DNA of 64,000 nt, taken from contig JAHCML010000009.1 in assembly GCA_019192455.1 (NCBI GenBank), positions 62,001 through 126,000 of the forward strand. Direction: 5' to 3'. Made by a program: the position numbers and the translations under genes. This document shows, in pieces, positions 9,120-18,008 of the stretch. The notes under the pieces were generated by a model. It was not told the origin of the DNA and searched no databases. It worked only from the letters and a program-made list of their open reading frames with translations. Position 1 is the stretch's first letter; each line of letters starts with the position of its first letter. Origin of the DNA: Alphaproteobacteria bacterium SS10 (GTDB taxonomy: Bacteria > Pseudomonadota > Alphaproteobacteria > TMED2).

Positions 9120-9360
9120 CCACCAGCCGTCCACCGACCGATGATCAGTCATCCACGATTGCGACCCTATCTGTAAGCCGCAGTATCTGGATGCCTCCCA
9201 CCGTTGTACCGGCTTTTCACAGGGATGAGTGGACGTCGAAGAAAGTAGGGCTAAAAGCCTGTGGGCAAGCTATGGAAAAGCGTTAATCCCCAATTCCCAC
9301 AGGGATCCACTAAACAACAACAAATCATATTATAATTAATAATTAGTAATGGTTGGGTGC
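9120..9360. other. oriC: candidate chromosomal replication origin (oriC)
   Basis: The gap between ppsR and hemE holds a strongly AT-rich block at 9311-9350 (5 G or C in 40 bases) flanked by sequences resembling the DnaA box TTATCCACA. By eye these are TCATCCACG at 9149 (7 of 9), TGTGGGCAA at 9260 (7 of 9 to the reverse complement), TATGGAAAA at 9271 (7 of 9 to the reverse complement), and weaker ATTCCCACA at 9293 and GGATCCACT at 9303. The flanking genes match the origin neighbourhood described for Caulobacter and Rickettsia (hemE on one side; DUF299, maf, aroE, coaE, dnaQ on the other). No GANTC methylation site was seen in 9060-9490. The identification is inference from context and composition. 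Confidence 0.65.
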
Positions 9361-9494
9361 TTCGTGTTGACCGGGTGTCGCAAAAATGGCCTTTTGTGCC
9401 CGGCCAAATGAAGGCGATTAGTACGGAGTTTTAGACCGGTACCCGCCTCCCGTGGTAAGCCTGTTTATCTGCTGTTTTTGGGAATTTCTTTCAG

Positions 9495-10658
9495 ATGTCT
9501 GATTTCGACCAATCGGTACCGACAGGGGAACAAGGGGCTGCAGGGAATGCTGTTCAGGCAGCAGCTGAGGATCCAGCTGCACAGCCAGAGGCGGCGACCA
9601 AGCTCTTTCTCGAAATCCTAGATGGCGATATCGCCGAACGCCCAGCCTTCTGGTTCCTACGCCAAGCCGGTCGTTACATGCAGGAATACCGGGATGTTCG
9701 CGCCAAGGCAGGTAGCTTCCTGAACCTCGTGACTAACCCGCAATTGGCAGCCGAAGTGACGTTGCAGCCAATTCGCCGTTTCCACCCCGATGCGGCCATC
9801 GTGTTCTCAGACATCCTGATGGTTCCCTACGCACTTCAGCAGAAGTTGGAGTTTGTGGAAGGTGAGGGGCCAAAGCTCGATCCCATTCGTGAATTCAACG
9901 ATATGGGCAAGCTAACCCCAGCCAACATCAAAGAACGGGTGGCCCACGCCACCGAGACCGTGAAACTGGCGAAGGCCGGTTTGCCGGAAGATGTGGCGAT
10001 GATCGGTTTTGCCGGCTCACCTTGGACGGTTGCCACCTACATGGTTGAGGGTGGCGGCACCAAAGACTTCGCGATGGCGAAAAAATGGGCCTATCGCGAT
10101 CCGCGCGGCTTTAACGGCCTGCTAACCGTGATCATTGAAACCACGGTTGAGTTCCTCTCCGCCCAGATTGAGGGTGGGGTTGAGGCCGTCATGCTGTTCG
10201 ACAGCCATGCTGGCGCATTACCGCCGCAGCTTTATGAACCCCTGGTGGTTCGCCCGACCCAACGGTTGGTGAAGGCATTGAAGGCACGGCATCCAAAGAC
10301 GCCGATCATTGGTTTCCCGCGCGGTGTTGGTGAAAACTACCAACACTTCGCCAAGATCACCGGCATCAACGCCATCCATATCGATGAGTTTGTGACGCCG
10401 AAATATGCCTATGATCACCTCTCCATGCTGATGCCAGTGCAGGGTAATATCGATCCCGGCGCTGTCCTTGCCGGCGGTGAAGCCCTGAAAAAGGCAGCAG
10501 AGAGCATCATGATGCGGATGTGTGATCGGCCATTTATCCTGAATGTTGGTCATGGTTTGAACAAAGCCACGCCAATTCGCCATGTTGAGTATCTGGCAGA
10601 CCTTACCCGCCGTTTCTCAAACCTCGCGGCGGCGGCTGAAATGATGGCAATGGATTAA
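9495..10658 (+). CDS. hemE: uroporphyrinogen decarboxylase
   Basis: HemE converts uroporphyrinogen III to coproporphyrinogen III in haem synthesis. The signature RPAFWFLRQAGRYMQEYR is near residues 48-65 and FSDILMVPYAL follows. At 387 residues the protein is longer than the usual 340-350 because of an Ala/Gln/Glu-rich N-terminal extension of about 35 residues before the conserved KLFLEIL. No better internal start codon is evident. It begins the plus-strand series hemE-hemJ-rho to the right of the proposed origin. Confidence 0.96.
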   Translation: MSDFDQSVPTGEQGAAGNAVQAAAEDPAAQPEAATKLFLEILDGDIAERPAFWFLRQAGRYMQEYRDVRAKAGSFLNLVTNPQLAAEVTLQPIRRFHPDAAIVFSDILMVPYALQQKLEFVEGEGPKLDPIREFNDMGKLTPANIKERVAHATETVKLAKAGLPEDVAMIGFAGSPWTVATYMVEGGGTKDFAMAKKWAYRDPRGFNGLLTVIIETTVEFLSAQIEGGVEAVMLFDSHAGALPPQLYEPLVVRPTQRLVKALKARHPKTPIIGFPRGVGENYQHFAKITGINAIHIDEFVTPKYAYDHLSMLMPVQGNIDPGAVLAGGEALKKAAESIMMRMCDRPFILNVGHGLNKATPIRHVEYLADLTRRFSNLAAAAEMMAMD

Positions 10659-10699
10659 TCCAGCGCCACTAGTCACCTACCGAAAACCGGTTTTGTCAG

Positions 10700-11134
10700 A
10701 TGGATAATCCCTATCTCTGGGTTAAGGCAGCGCACATCATTGCCATGACTGCCTGGATGGCCGGTCAGTTCTATCTGCCACGGCTTTACGTCTATCACGT
10801 GGAAAACGGCCAAACCGGGCCAAAGGCTGAAATGCTCCAAGTCATGGAGCGTAAGCTTTTGAAACTCATTATGAATCCGGCGATGATCGCGACCTGGGTT
10901 CTGGGTATCACCCTACTGGTTATGAACCCAGCCTGGCTTGAGGCCGGTTGGATGCATGCGAAGATCACCCTGGTTGTCTTGATGAGTGGTTTTCACGGTG
11001 CCTGCTCAAAATGGCGTAAGGAATTGGCGGCTGGCACTTGCACCAAAACCAGCAAGTTCTTCCGTATCGCCAATGAAGTTCCAACGGTTCTGCTGATCCT
11101 GATTGTGATCTTGGTGGTGGTACAACCGTTTTAA
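10700..11134 (+). CDS. hemJ: protoporphyrinogen oxidase HemJ
   Basis: The 144-residue protein has four predicted membrane helices and the HemJ/UPF0093 features KAAHIIAMTAWMAGQFYLPRL at the N-terminus and RIANEVPTVLLI near the C-terminus. HemJ oxidises protoporphyrinogen IX to protoporphyrin IX in the inner membrane of bacteria lacking HemG or HemY. It follows hemE by 41 bases, so two haem steps are probably cotranscribed. Confidence 0.93.
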   Translation: MDNPYLWVKAAHIIAMTAWMAGQFYLPRLYVYHVENGQTGPKAEMLQVMERKLLKLIMNPAMIATWVLGITLLVMNPAWLEAGWMHAKITLVVLMSGFHGACSKWRKELAAGTCTKTSKFFRIANEVPTVLLILIVILVVVQPF

Positions 11135-11482
11135 TCGGCGGGTTTATTGGGATTGACGCCACAGTGCGGCTGACATAGTGTCGGATTAATCCCTGTTTGT
11201 TGAACAACATGGCTGGCCCGCAACCGCGCGGTCCGGTGGTTCCTGGTTAAAGGCGCTGAACGCCCAATGCCGCGATGTTAAGGAGCCGCAAGCTGGGTTC
11301 TCCGCCTGGCTTTATTGATTACCAGCACTGAAGGCTGGCTCAACAAGACGTTTTAGCGACGGTTAACCCCTGTTTTACCCAATCGCTGGATCGTCAAATA
11401 CCCAAAGAAATCAGTTTCTTATTGGCCAGTTTCCCGCCGATCCACCCAATCTCCCAAACCGACATCATCCTTTGTTGCGCAC
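11135..11482 (+). other. hemJ-rho intergenic region and rho leader
   Basis: This 348-base gap holds no recognisable gene. A weak promoter-like pair, TTGACG at 11153 and TAGTGT at 11176 with 17-base spacing, could start rho transcription and would leave a leader of about 300 bases. A long leader would fit autoregulation of rho by Rho-dependent attenuation, known in E. coli, but no specific structure was identified here. Confidence 0.35.
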
Positions 11483-12739
11483 ATGAATCTTCAAGACCTC
11501 AAAGAAAAGACACCGCAAGAACTCCTCGCCTTCGCTGAGGAGCTCGAGATCGAGAACGCAAGCAGCCTCCGCAAGCAGGAGCTTATGTTCGCCTGCCTAC
11601 AGCAGTTGGCGACCAACGATGTGGCGATCTATGGCGGTGGTGTGCTGGAAGTCCTGCAGGATGGTTTTGGTTTTCTGCGCTCACCTGAAGCGAACTATCT
11701 TGCTGGCCCAGACGATATCTATGTCTCACCCAGCCAAATCCGCCGGTTTGGTCTACGGACTGGTGACACGGTTGAGGGTCAGATCCGCTCACCTAAAGAT
11801 GGTGAGCGCTACTTCGCGATGCTGAAGGTTGGTTCGGTCAACTTCGATGAGCCAGACAAGCTTCGCCATCGGGTCAATTTCGATAACCTGACGCCGCTCT
11901 ATCCGGATGAGAAAATCCGCCTGGAAATCGATAACCCAACCAAGAAAGACTACACCCCACGGGTGATTGAGTTGGTCTCACCACTTGGTAAGGGTCAGCG
12001 GGCCCTACTGGTTGCGCCACCACGGACCGGTAAGACCGTGATGCTGCAATCCATCGCTACCTCACTCGAGGCCAACCACCCAGAGGCGTATCTAATCGTT
12101 CTGTTGATCGATGAACGCCCGGAAGAGGTGACCGATATGGCGCGCTCTGTGAAAGGTGAGGTTGTTTCCTCGACCTTTGATGAGCCAGCGACCCGCCACG
12201 TGCAAGTGGCTGAAATGGTTATCGAAAAAGCTAAACGCCTCGTTGAGCATAAGCGCGACGTTGTCATATTGTTGGACAGCATCACCCGTTTGGCGCGAGC
12301 CTATAACACCGTGGTTCCATCCTCCGGTAAGGTCCTGACCGGTGGTGTTGATGCGAACGCTCTGCAACGCCCAAAACGCTTCTTCGGTGCCGCCCGTAAC
12401 ATTGAAGAGGGTGGCTCACTCACCATTATCGCGTCTGCGCTGATCGATACCGGCAGCCGGATGGATGAGGTGATCTTTGAAGAGTTCAAGGGCACCGGTA
12501 ACGCTGAGATCGTTATGGATCGGAAGCTGGCTGATAAGCGCACCTTCCCAGCGATCGATGTCGGTAAGTCCGGTACCCGTAAGGAAGAGCTGCTGGTCGA
12601 TAAGAACGCGCTGGCGAAGATGTGGATGCTGCGTCGTATCCTCATGCCAATGGGCACGACCGATGCGATGGAATTCCTGCTCGATAAGCTCAAGCACACC
12701 AAGAACAACGACGACTTCTTCCAGTCGATGAACCAGTAA
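11483..12739 (+). CDS. rho: transcription termination factor Rho
   Basis: Rho is a hexameric RNA helicase that terminates transcription. The product is 418 residues, a normal length. The N-terminal Rho_N helix bundle ([20 protein letters not shown]) is followed by the RNA-binding cold-shock-like domain ([20 protein letters not shown]) and the RecA-like ATPase core with Walker A APPRTGKT, Walker [16 protein letters not shown] and the R-loop region. It ends 20 bases before the convergent 3' end of the zinc-finger-like membrane protein gene. Confidence 0.98.
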   Translation: MNLQDLKEKTPQELLAFAEELEIENASSLRKQELMFACLQQLATNDVAIYGGGVLEVLQDGFGFLRSPEANYLAGPDDIYVSPSQIRRFGLRTGDTVEGQIRSPKDGERYFAMLKVGSVNFDEPDKLRHRVNFDNLTPLYPDEKIRLEIDNPTKKDYTPRVIELVSPLGKGQRALLVAPPRTGKTVMLQSIATSLEANHPEAYLIVLLIDERPEEVTDMARSVKGEVVSSTFDEPATRHVQVAEMVIEKAKRLVEHKRDVVILLDSITRLARAYNTVVPSSGKVLTGGVDANALQRPKRFFGAARNIEEGGSLTIIASALIDTGSRMDEVIFEEFKGTGNAEIVMDRKLADKRTFPAIDVGKSGTRKEELLVDKNALAKMWMLRRILMPMGTTDAMEFLLDKLKHTKNNDDFFQSMNQ

Positions 12740-12759
12740 TCTGTTATTGGCGCCTGGGG

Positions 12760-14493
12760 TTAGTAAACGTCAGGCACTGGCAGCTGTGGGATCTCGACCG
12801 GCAGATATGGGGCGATAAAGCTCAGCCAATCTGGCTGTACGCCGCCCAGAACGGCTGCTGCAATGATGGCGGCCACATGCAGAATTGGAATGCCGATTAG
12901 GGCGATGCCAAACAGGCTACCGCTCTTCGTCTTGGTCTGGCTGGCGTCCGCTGTTTCTTCCTCGTCTTCTTCCTCAACCAACAGCACTGCACCGGTTGTT
13001 CCGGTCCCGGTACCATCCTCAGGTGTCAAGGATGTTGCCGTGTTATAGGCGGTTTCCAGCGCCTCGTTGAAAAGGTCAGGTAGGGATAGCTGTAACGCGC
13101 GGCCAGAGACGTAGCGCATCCCCGCCAAGGTCAGCATCAGCCACAGAATTGGCAAACCGGCATCAAGCGCCCAACCGGCGGCCGGGTGGCCAGCGATCTT
13201 AATCGCGATATCTCGCACCGGGATCATGTAGAGACCGAGTGAAATAAGCGGGGTCAGCAAGGTCCCGGCCAAAACCGCGCGCAAGCGTGGGTGCCGGGTG
13301 ATATGGAGGAAGGATCGATCAACCAGACTGGCAACCCGTTTTGCCATCTTGGTTGAGAGGCCGTGCGGAAACTTCTCCAGCAGATAGTTTGGCACCTGGC
13401 CATTGCCCGCCAGTGTTTGCACCAGGGCCTGTTTCAACAGCCGGTATTTCGCTGCCTCGCGGATATGCCCACCCACATTGCCACTGCCCTTCGCCGCTTT
13501 CTCAAGCGCGCCCAGGCCGGGTTTGATCAAGAGGTCCAGAAATGGTGGTACAGCACCCAACCGGCTGCGCTTACCAAAGGCGACAACCGGGAGCTTGCGC
13601 TTACCAAGCGCCAGATTGACCTGCGCTAGAGGGAAGCCGACCTCATACTCAAACAGCAGGCCCTGATTGGTCGCCTTTTGCTCCACCACATCGATATCGG
13701 CGTGGTGTTCGTTCAGGATGGTCGGTGGCTCAGTTTTCAACACCTTCTGCATCGGTGGTGGCACTTCCTTGCCCGAGATCCGGAAGTTTGCCTTACCGAT
13801 CAGGTTGACGCCGGCAACATGGGCAAACCGGCCATGGCGTTCACATTCGTCACAGCCGATCTGGGTTTTGCCATGGCAGGTCTGGCATTGGATCTGACCT
13901 TTACCCATGCACTGGTCACACTGCATCTGCCCTGTACCCTTGCAGTAATTGCAGGGTTGTTTGCCAGTCGGCGTGTCGACGCTGCCGGTGCCGTTACAAT
14001 GCTCGCAGAAGACCTTGCCGGTACTGTTACAGGTCTTACAGGGCAGCCAGCCCTGACCAACACAGGTGGGACAGGTGATCATGCCCTGGCCGTGGCACCG
14101 GTTGCAGATCTCAACATAAGCGAAAGACATGACCGAGTTTGGCAGCTTTAGCTTATCGGTTTGGAAGCCCCAGCCTTTGCCGGGCTGCTGAAGCACCAGA
14201 TTGGCCAATTGCTCGCGCAGCTCTGGGTCGCGGCCCGCATCCTCGCTCGCCGTTTTGGCCCGCATTTGCCAATCATGGCGCGAACCACAAATCTCAGCGC
14301 CGTCGGGCGGGTCGCCAAACAGACGCTGGGTACTGACCTTACCGGCGACCTGGACTGTCACCTGGCCGCGGATCTTGGCATTGCCTTCTTTGGCACCAAC
14401 AACCTTAACCTTGCGCCCATCCATGCCGTTGCCATCAACAATGGCCGCGATTTGCGCTTTGGCGGCTTCGGTGAGGGTGCCCTTTTCGGCCAT
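12760..14493 (-). CDS. membrane protein with eight CxxC motifs, DnaJ zinc-finger-like
   Basis: I do not recognise a named family for the whole protein. The 577-residue product has an N-terminal soluble part (1-125), then a cysteine-rich block (130-217) with eight CxxC motifs starting at C130, C141, C152, C163, C181, C192, C203 and C214, mostly in the form CxxCxGxG as in the DnaJ zinc-binding domain. There is no J domain (no HPD). The C-terminal half has hydrophobic segments near 405-425, 442-462 and 525-550, with an acidic stretch EEEDEEE near 507 between them. DnaJ itself has only four CxxC motifs. A role in binding unfolded protein or metal at the membrane is possible but is inference. Confidence 0.85.
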   Translation of the reverse strand: MAEKGTLTEAAKAQIAAIVDGNGMDGRKVKVVGAKEGNAKIRGQVTVQVAGKVSTQRLFGDPPDGAEICGSRHDWQMRAKTASEDAGRDPELREQLANLVLQQPGKGWGFQTDKLKLPNSVMSFAYVEICNRCHGQGMITCPTCVGQGWLPCKTCNSTGKVFCEHCNGTGSVDTPTGKQPCNYCKGTGQMQCDQCMGKGQIQCQTCHGKTQIGCDECERHGRFAHVAGVNLIGKANFRISGKEVPPPMQKVLKTEPPTILNEHHADIDVVEQKATNQGLLFEYEVGFPLAQVNLALGKRKLPVVAFGKRSRLGAVPPFLDLLIKPGLGALEKAAKGSGNVGGHIREAAKYRLLKQALVQTLAGNGQVPNYLLEKFPHGLSTKMAKRVASLVDRSFLHITRHPRLRAVLAGTLLTPLISLGLYMIPVRDIAIKIAGHPAAGWALDAGLPILWLMLTLAGMRYVSGRALQLSLPDLFNEALETAYNTATSLTPEDGTGTGTTGAVLLVEEEDEEETADASQTKTKSGSLFGIALIGIPILHVAAIIAAAVLGGVQPDWLSFIAPYLPVEIPQLPVPDVY

Positions 14494-14631
14494 GGGTGCG
14501 GGTTCTTATTCTGCGCGTAAACGCGTTAGGTCATTGCGACTAAAGGCTAACCAATTCAGGCCGCGCAGACAATTTGCATGTTTAACTCAAATTTTAGCTG
14601 ATTTATTCAGGTAATCGACAGGTTATTCTCT

Positions 14632-14671
14632 CAATATATTTATATTGATTACTTTAATAAATAAGTAATCA
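14632..14671 (+). promoter_or_regulatory. two adjacent perfect palindromes before the receiver-like gene
   Basis: In an AT-rich stretch (14580-14680), CAATATA-TT-TATATTG forms a perfect 16-base palindrome at 14632-14647. TGATTACTT-N8-AAGTAATCA forms a perfect inverted repeat at 14646-14671, sharing two bases with the first. The second ends seven bases before the ATG at 14679, so it covers the usual ribosome-binding position. It may be a repressor operator or an RNA hairpin that hides the start. Confidence 0.55.
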
Positions 14672-14678
14672 TTTAAGT

Positions 14679-15191
14679 ATGGAGGCATGGCCCATCAATA
14701 TATTGGCGTTTAGTCCAACCCCGTCCCAGGAGCAGGCGACCCATAAGGTGTTGCCGCAGGAACTCGGTTTTGGGGTGGATATGGCGCCCAGCGACCGGTT
14801 CATGGGCCGTTCGCTAAACTGCCATTGCTACGACGTGATCGTGATGGTTGAGCCAAAGCGTCTGGATGACGTCCTTTATGCTTGGCGCCTATCGCGGCAA
14901 TCCCGCTTAAATCAGCAAACACCGCTGGTGGTTATGGGCTCCCCGCCGAGCTCGTCGTTGGCGGCGATTATTGAGCGGATGCCCAGCCTGACCCACATCA
15001 CCCTGCCAGCACCGCGTAAGGTGATCTGTCGCCAGGTGATCTCAATCGCCTATGGTCGCGCCTTGCACCGCGCACTGACCAGGCCAAGGAATGAGACCAG
15101 CTTAATGCCAACCACCTTGGCGGCATTGCTGCCCTATCCGCAGCAACGGGGCATGGTCACGCCCGGCTCAATGGCGGCGGCGCCCGCATAA
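14679..15191 (+). CDS. small protein with degenerate receiver-like fold
   Basis: The 170-residue product is not a named family that I recognise. Residues 1-130 show the alternating strand-helix pattern of response-regulator receiver domains: a first strand NILAFS, a second YDVIVMVEP where the phosphorylated Asp would sit, a third PLVVMGS, and HITLPAP where the Lys-Pro pair is expected. The acidic pair, the phosphoacceptor Asp (Val here) and the Lys are all absent, so if the fold is right it is a pseudo-receiver that cannot be phosphorylated in the usual way. The last 40 residues look disordered. No DNA-binding domain is present. No Shine-Dalgarno site is seen; a palindrome occupies that position. 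Confidence 0.65.
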   Translation: MEAWPINILAFSPTPSQEQATHKVLPQELGFGVDMAPSDRFMGRSLNCHCYDVIVMVEPKRLDDVLYAWRLSRQSRLNQQTPLVVMGSPPSSSLAAIIERMPSLTHITLPAPRKVICRQVISIAYGRALHRALTRPRNETSLMPTTLAALLPYPQQRGMVTPGSMAAAPA

Positions 15192-15209
15192 CCTTCCAAA
15201 TTCCGGACA

Positions 15210-15243
15210 ATAAAAAACCGCCTGGGCGATGGCCGTGGCGGTT
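15210..15243 (-). terminator. Rho-independent terminator of tRNA-Gly
   Basis: On the minus strand AACCGCC (15243-15237) pairs with GGCGGTT (15222-15216) and is followed by a run of six T residues. It lies 18 bases past the CCA end of the tRNA gene. Confidence 0.8.
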
Positions 15244-15261
15244 AAGCATTTCGGATGGCGA

Positions 15262-15336
15262 TGGAGCGGGTGATGAGATTCGAACTCACGACTTCAACCT
15301 TGGCAAGGTTGCGCTCTACCCCTGAGCTACACCCGC
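15262..15336 (-). tRNA. tRNA-Gly (anticodon GCC)
   Basis: The minus strand reads GCGGGTG for the 5' acceptor strand and CACCCGC for the 3' strand, giving a perfect seven-pair acceptor stem. The D arm contains TAGCTCAGGGGTAGAGC, the anticodon loop TTGCCAA carries GCC, and the T arm contains GTTCGAATC. CCA is encoded in the gene. A terminator follows immediately. Confidence 0.97.
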
Positions 15337-15484
15337 GCTGCCATCGGAGCCGGGAATATACACGGTAGCTTTTCAGATGCAAGGCGATTCGTAACAGTGG
15401 GTTTTTGGCCCTTTTCCTGGCGGCTGGCTTGGCTTAAGTCAGGGCATTCGATTGAACCATCCCGATGCCGTTGAGGCCAGTGAT

Positions 15485-16033
15485 ATGAGTGAACCCGCCG
15501 TAACCCCGATCAGCGAGGATGCCGCCCCGCCCACCAGCGCCGATGACCTTCTGGCCAAGCTGGATGAGCTGGGCATCGCCTATCAGCGACATCATCATGA
15601 GCCGTTGTTCACGGTCGCCGATAGCCAGGCGATGCGGGGCCAGATCGATGGTGCCCATATCAAGAACCTGTTTGTGAAGAACAAGAAGGGGCAGATCTGG
15701 ATGATCACGGTGCTTGAGCACCGCTCAGTCGATCTCAACACCCTGGCTAAACAGATTGGCGCGGGTCGTGTCTCTTTCGCGAAGCCTGAACTGCTTTGGC
15801 AGTATTGGGGTGTCAGGCCCGGTGCCGTCACCCCATTTGGCGCCATCAATGACAGTGAGAATGTGGTCACCGTCATCCTTGATGAAGCGCTGAAGGGCGA
15901 GGCCTGCGTCAACTGCCACCCGTTGGTGAATGACCAAACCATTGGGGTTAGCGCCGATGATTTGGTTAAGTTCCTAACCCACACCAATCATGAGCCGACA
16001 TTCGTTACGATACCGGAACGTGAAAGCGCATAA
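15485..16033 (+). CDS. ProX/YbaK-type prolyl-tRNA editing protein
   Basis: Free-standing members of this domain family deacylate mischarged tRNAs, most often Ala-tRNA-Pro. The core from about residue 18 shows LLAKLDELGIAYQRHHHEP, then the conserved HIKNLFVKNKKGQ with the catalytic Lys region, and PGAVTPFGAIND, all as in ProXp-ala/PrdX proteins. The ATG at 15485 gives 182 residues; an in-frame TTG at 15452 would add 11. The specificity for Ala rather than another amino acid is inferred from family resemblance. It precedes the thioredoxin-TPR gene by 80 bases. Confidence 0.9.
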   Translation: MSEPAVTPISEDAAPPTSADDLLAKLDELGIAYQRHHHEPLFTVADSQAMRGQIDGAHIKNLFVKNKKGQIWMITVLEHRSVDLNTLAKQIGAGRVSFAKPELLWQYWGVRPGAVTPFGAINDSENVVTVILDEALKGEACVNCHPLVNDQTIGVSADDLVKFLTHTNHEPTFVTIPERESA

Positions 16034-16113
16034 CGGCTAAGCACTTGCAGCTTTGGCTCTCCATGCCAATTTGCTAGATCGAACAAACAGCCCGCGTCCT
16101 GCGGCCTGCAACT

Positions 16114-17133
16114 GTGAGCGACCAGATTATGGAATTCATCATCGGCCAGGATAAACCAGCCGCCCCAACTGCTGCTGATCAGATGGCAGACGCCGCAACG
16201 CCAGCGGTCGGCCCAGCCGATGCCGCTGCGCCCGGCTCTACCACCATGCCACCGAGCGATGGCGATATTGTCGATGCCAATATCAATACCTTCGAAGAGG
16301 CGGTGATTAAGGCCTCCATGACCCGGCCGGTGCTGATTGATTTCTGGGCCAGCTGGTGCGGCCCCTGTCGTCAGCTGACCCCGATCCTAGAGAAGGTGGT
16401 CACTGAGGCACGCGGCGCCATCAAGCTGGTCAAAATCAACGCTGATGAGAACCCAGAGCTTTGCCAGATGCTGCAGGTGCAATCCCTGCCAACGGTCTTT
16501 GCCCTGTTCCAGGGTCGTCCGGTCGATGCCTTTATGGGCGCGCAGCCTGAGAGCACGATCCGCGAGTTTGTGACCAAGCTGGCCGGTCTCGCTGGCCCAG
16601 CGGCCCTGCCGCTCGATGCGATGGTTGAGGAAGCCCAGGCAGCTCTGAACGATGATGATGCAGCGGCTGCCTATGAGCTGTTTGCCCAAGTCCTGGAAGA
16701 GAACGAGGAACACCCAAAGGCCTTGGCCGGTGCCGCCCGTTCCCTGCTTGCCATGGGTGAGGCTGAGGCTGCGACCAGCCTGCTTGAGGATCTGCCGCCG
16801 AAGCTTCAGATGGATAGCGATATTCAAGCGGCCAAATCCGCGATTGAGGTTGCCGGCCAGGCTGCCGATGCCGGCCCATTGGCTGATCTGCAGGCCGCTG
16901 TGGATGCAAATGCCGATGACCACCAAGCGCGCCTTGATCTGGCGATCGCTGCCTTTGGCGCTGGTGAGCAGGAACGCGCGATGAACGAGCTGATGGTCAT
17001 CATCGCTGCCGACCGTGATTGGGAAGAGGGGGCGGCGCGTCAGCAGCTCCTGAAATTCTTTGAAACGCTGGGCCCGGCTGACCCCCTGACATCGAAATTT
17101 CGACGTCAGCTATCGGCTATCCTGTTTTCTTAG
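16114..17133 (+). CDS. CnoX-like thioredoxin-TPR protein
   Basis: The product (339 residues from the GTG at 16114, or 334 from the ATG at 16129) has a disordered Ala/Pro-rich N-terminus of about 50 residues, a thioredoxin domain (about 52-165) and a C-terminal TPR-like helical repeat region (about 170-339). The redox motif WCGPC is intact at 81-85, unlike E. coli CnoX where the first Cys is replaced. CnoX proteins are redox-active chaperones that hand clients to GroEL. The protein lies in an apparent operon with the ProX, LON-domain and YcaR-like genes, a common alphaproteobacterial order. Confidence 0.92.
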   Translation: MSDQIMEFIIGQDKPAAPTAADQMADAATPAVGPADAAAPGSTTMPPSDGDIVDANINTFEEAVIKASMTRPVLIDFWASWCGPCRQLTPILEKVVTEARGAIKLVKINADENPELCQMLQVQSLPTVFALFQGRPVDAFMGAQPESTIREFVTKLAGLAGPAALPLDAMVEEAQAALNDDDAAAAYELFAQVLEENEEHPKALAGAARSLLAMGEAEAATSLLEDLPPKLQMDSDIQAAKSAIEVAGQAADAGPLADLQAAVDANADDHQARLDLAIAAFGAGEQERAMNELMVIIAADRDWEEGAARQQLLKFFETLGPADPLTSKFRRQLSAILFS

Positions 17134-17192
17134 ATATTGCGCACTATATCGTTGTCAGGCGGCGGAAACCCTCGGTTGGGGGACAAAACCGC

Positions 17193-17996
17193 ATGCCATG
17201 TTATGCGCAACAAACAGCGTTAACGGACCGATTGATCACCGATCTCATGTCCCCAGAAGCAAGCAAAGAAATAATCGCCGATCTCCCCGCCGAGATTGCG
17301 GTCTTTCCCCTAACTGGCGTGCTGCTGCTCCCCGGTGGGCGGCTGCCGCTTAACATCTTCGAGCCGCGTTATCTGGCGATGATTGACCATGCCTTCCGCC
17401 ATGGCCGTTTGATTGGCATGGTACAGCCACGCGTGGCCAATCCCGCCGATAATCATGGCGATGACCTGACGCTCGATGATGATGAGGAAATCGCCCGGAT
17501 TGCCGCTGCTGCTGCGGCGGCTGAAACCGGCCGTGATGAACCGCCAGCGCTTTATGACACTGGCTGTGTCGGCAAGATCGTGCAGTTTGAAGAGACCGAT
17601 GATGGCCGATACATCGTTGTTCTGGAAGGTTTGTCTCGGTTCCGGATTGAAAAAGAGCTACCACTTGATCCGGGTGGGTTCCGCAAGGTTGCCGTCAATT
17701 GGCAAGAATTCGGCACCGACCTTGCCGAGACGGGGCAGGAGATTGATCGCGATCGCCTCATCCCCAGCCTGCAGCAGTTTTTTGAGATCCACGGCCTGTC
17801 AGCGGATTGGGAAGCCATTGCTGAGACACCCGATGATCGCCTGGTGACGACCCTCTGCATGATCTGCCCGTTTGAGCCGGGGGAGAAGCAGGCCCTGCTA
17901 GAAGCCCCCGATCTGGCCAGCCGCGTTGATGTGATGCAGGCGCTAATCGATATGGCGGTTCATGAAGGTGATGACGTGGCGGCGGTTCGCCATTAG
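17193..17996 (+). CDS. LON substrate-binding domain protein
   Basis: The 267-residue product is a single LON N-terminal (PF02190) domain without an AAA+ or protease part. The diagnostic start is AVFPLTGVLLLPGGRLPLNIFEPRY, shown here only in part as FPLTGVLLLPGGRLPLNIFE, and the GRFRI-like segment GLSRFRIEKE follows in the middle. Function of stand-alone LON-domain proteins is unclear. The start at 17193 has a G-rich sequence about 13 bases upstream; an in-frame ATG at 17247 is an alternative that removes 18 residues. Confidence 0.9.
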   Translation: MPCYAQQTALTDRLITDLMSPEASKEIIADLPAEIAVFPLTGVLLLPGGRLPLNIFEPRYLAMIDHAFRHGRLIGMVQPRVANPADNHGDDLTLDDDEEIARIAAAAAAAETGRDEPPALYDTGCVGKIVQFEETDDGRYIVVLEGLSRFRIEKELPLDPGGFRKVAVNWQEFGTDLAETGQEIDRDRLIPSLQQFFEIHGLSADWEAIAETPDDRLVTTLCMICPFEPGEKQALLEAPDLASRVDVMQALIDMAVHEGDDVAAVRH

Positions 17997-18008
17997 GGTG
18001 CGGCCACC

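Noticed and set aside
9311-9350. CtrA binding site in the candidate origin
   Set aside because: TTAA-N7-TAAT at 9336-9350 matches only part of TTAA-N7-TTAA, so no claim is made.
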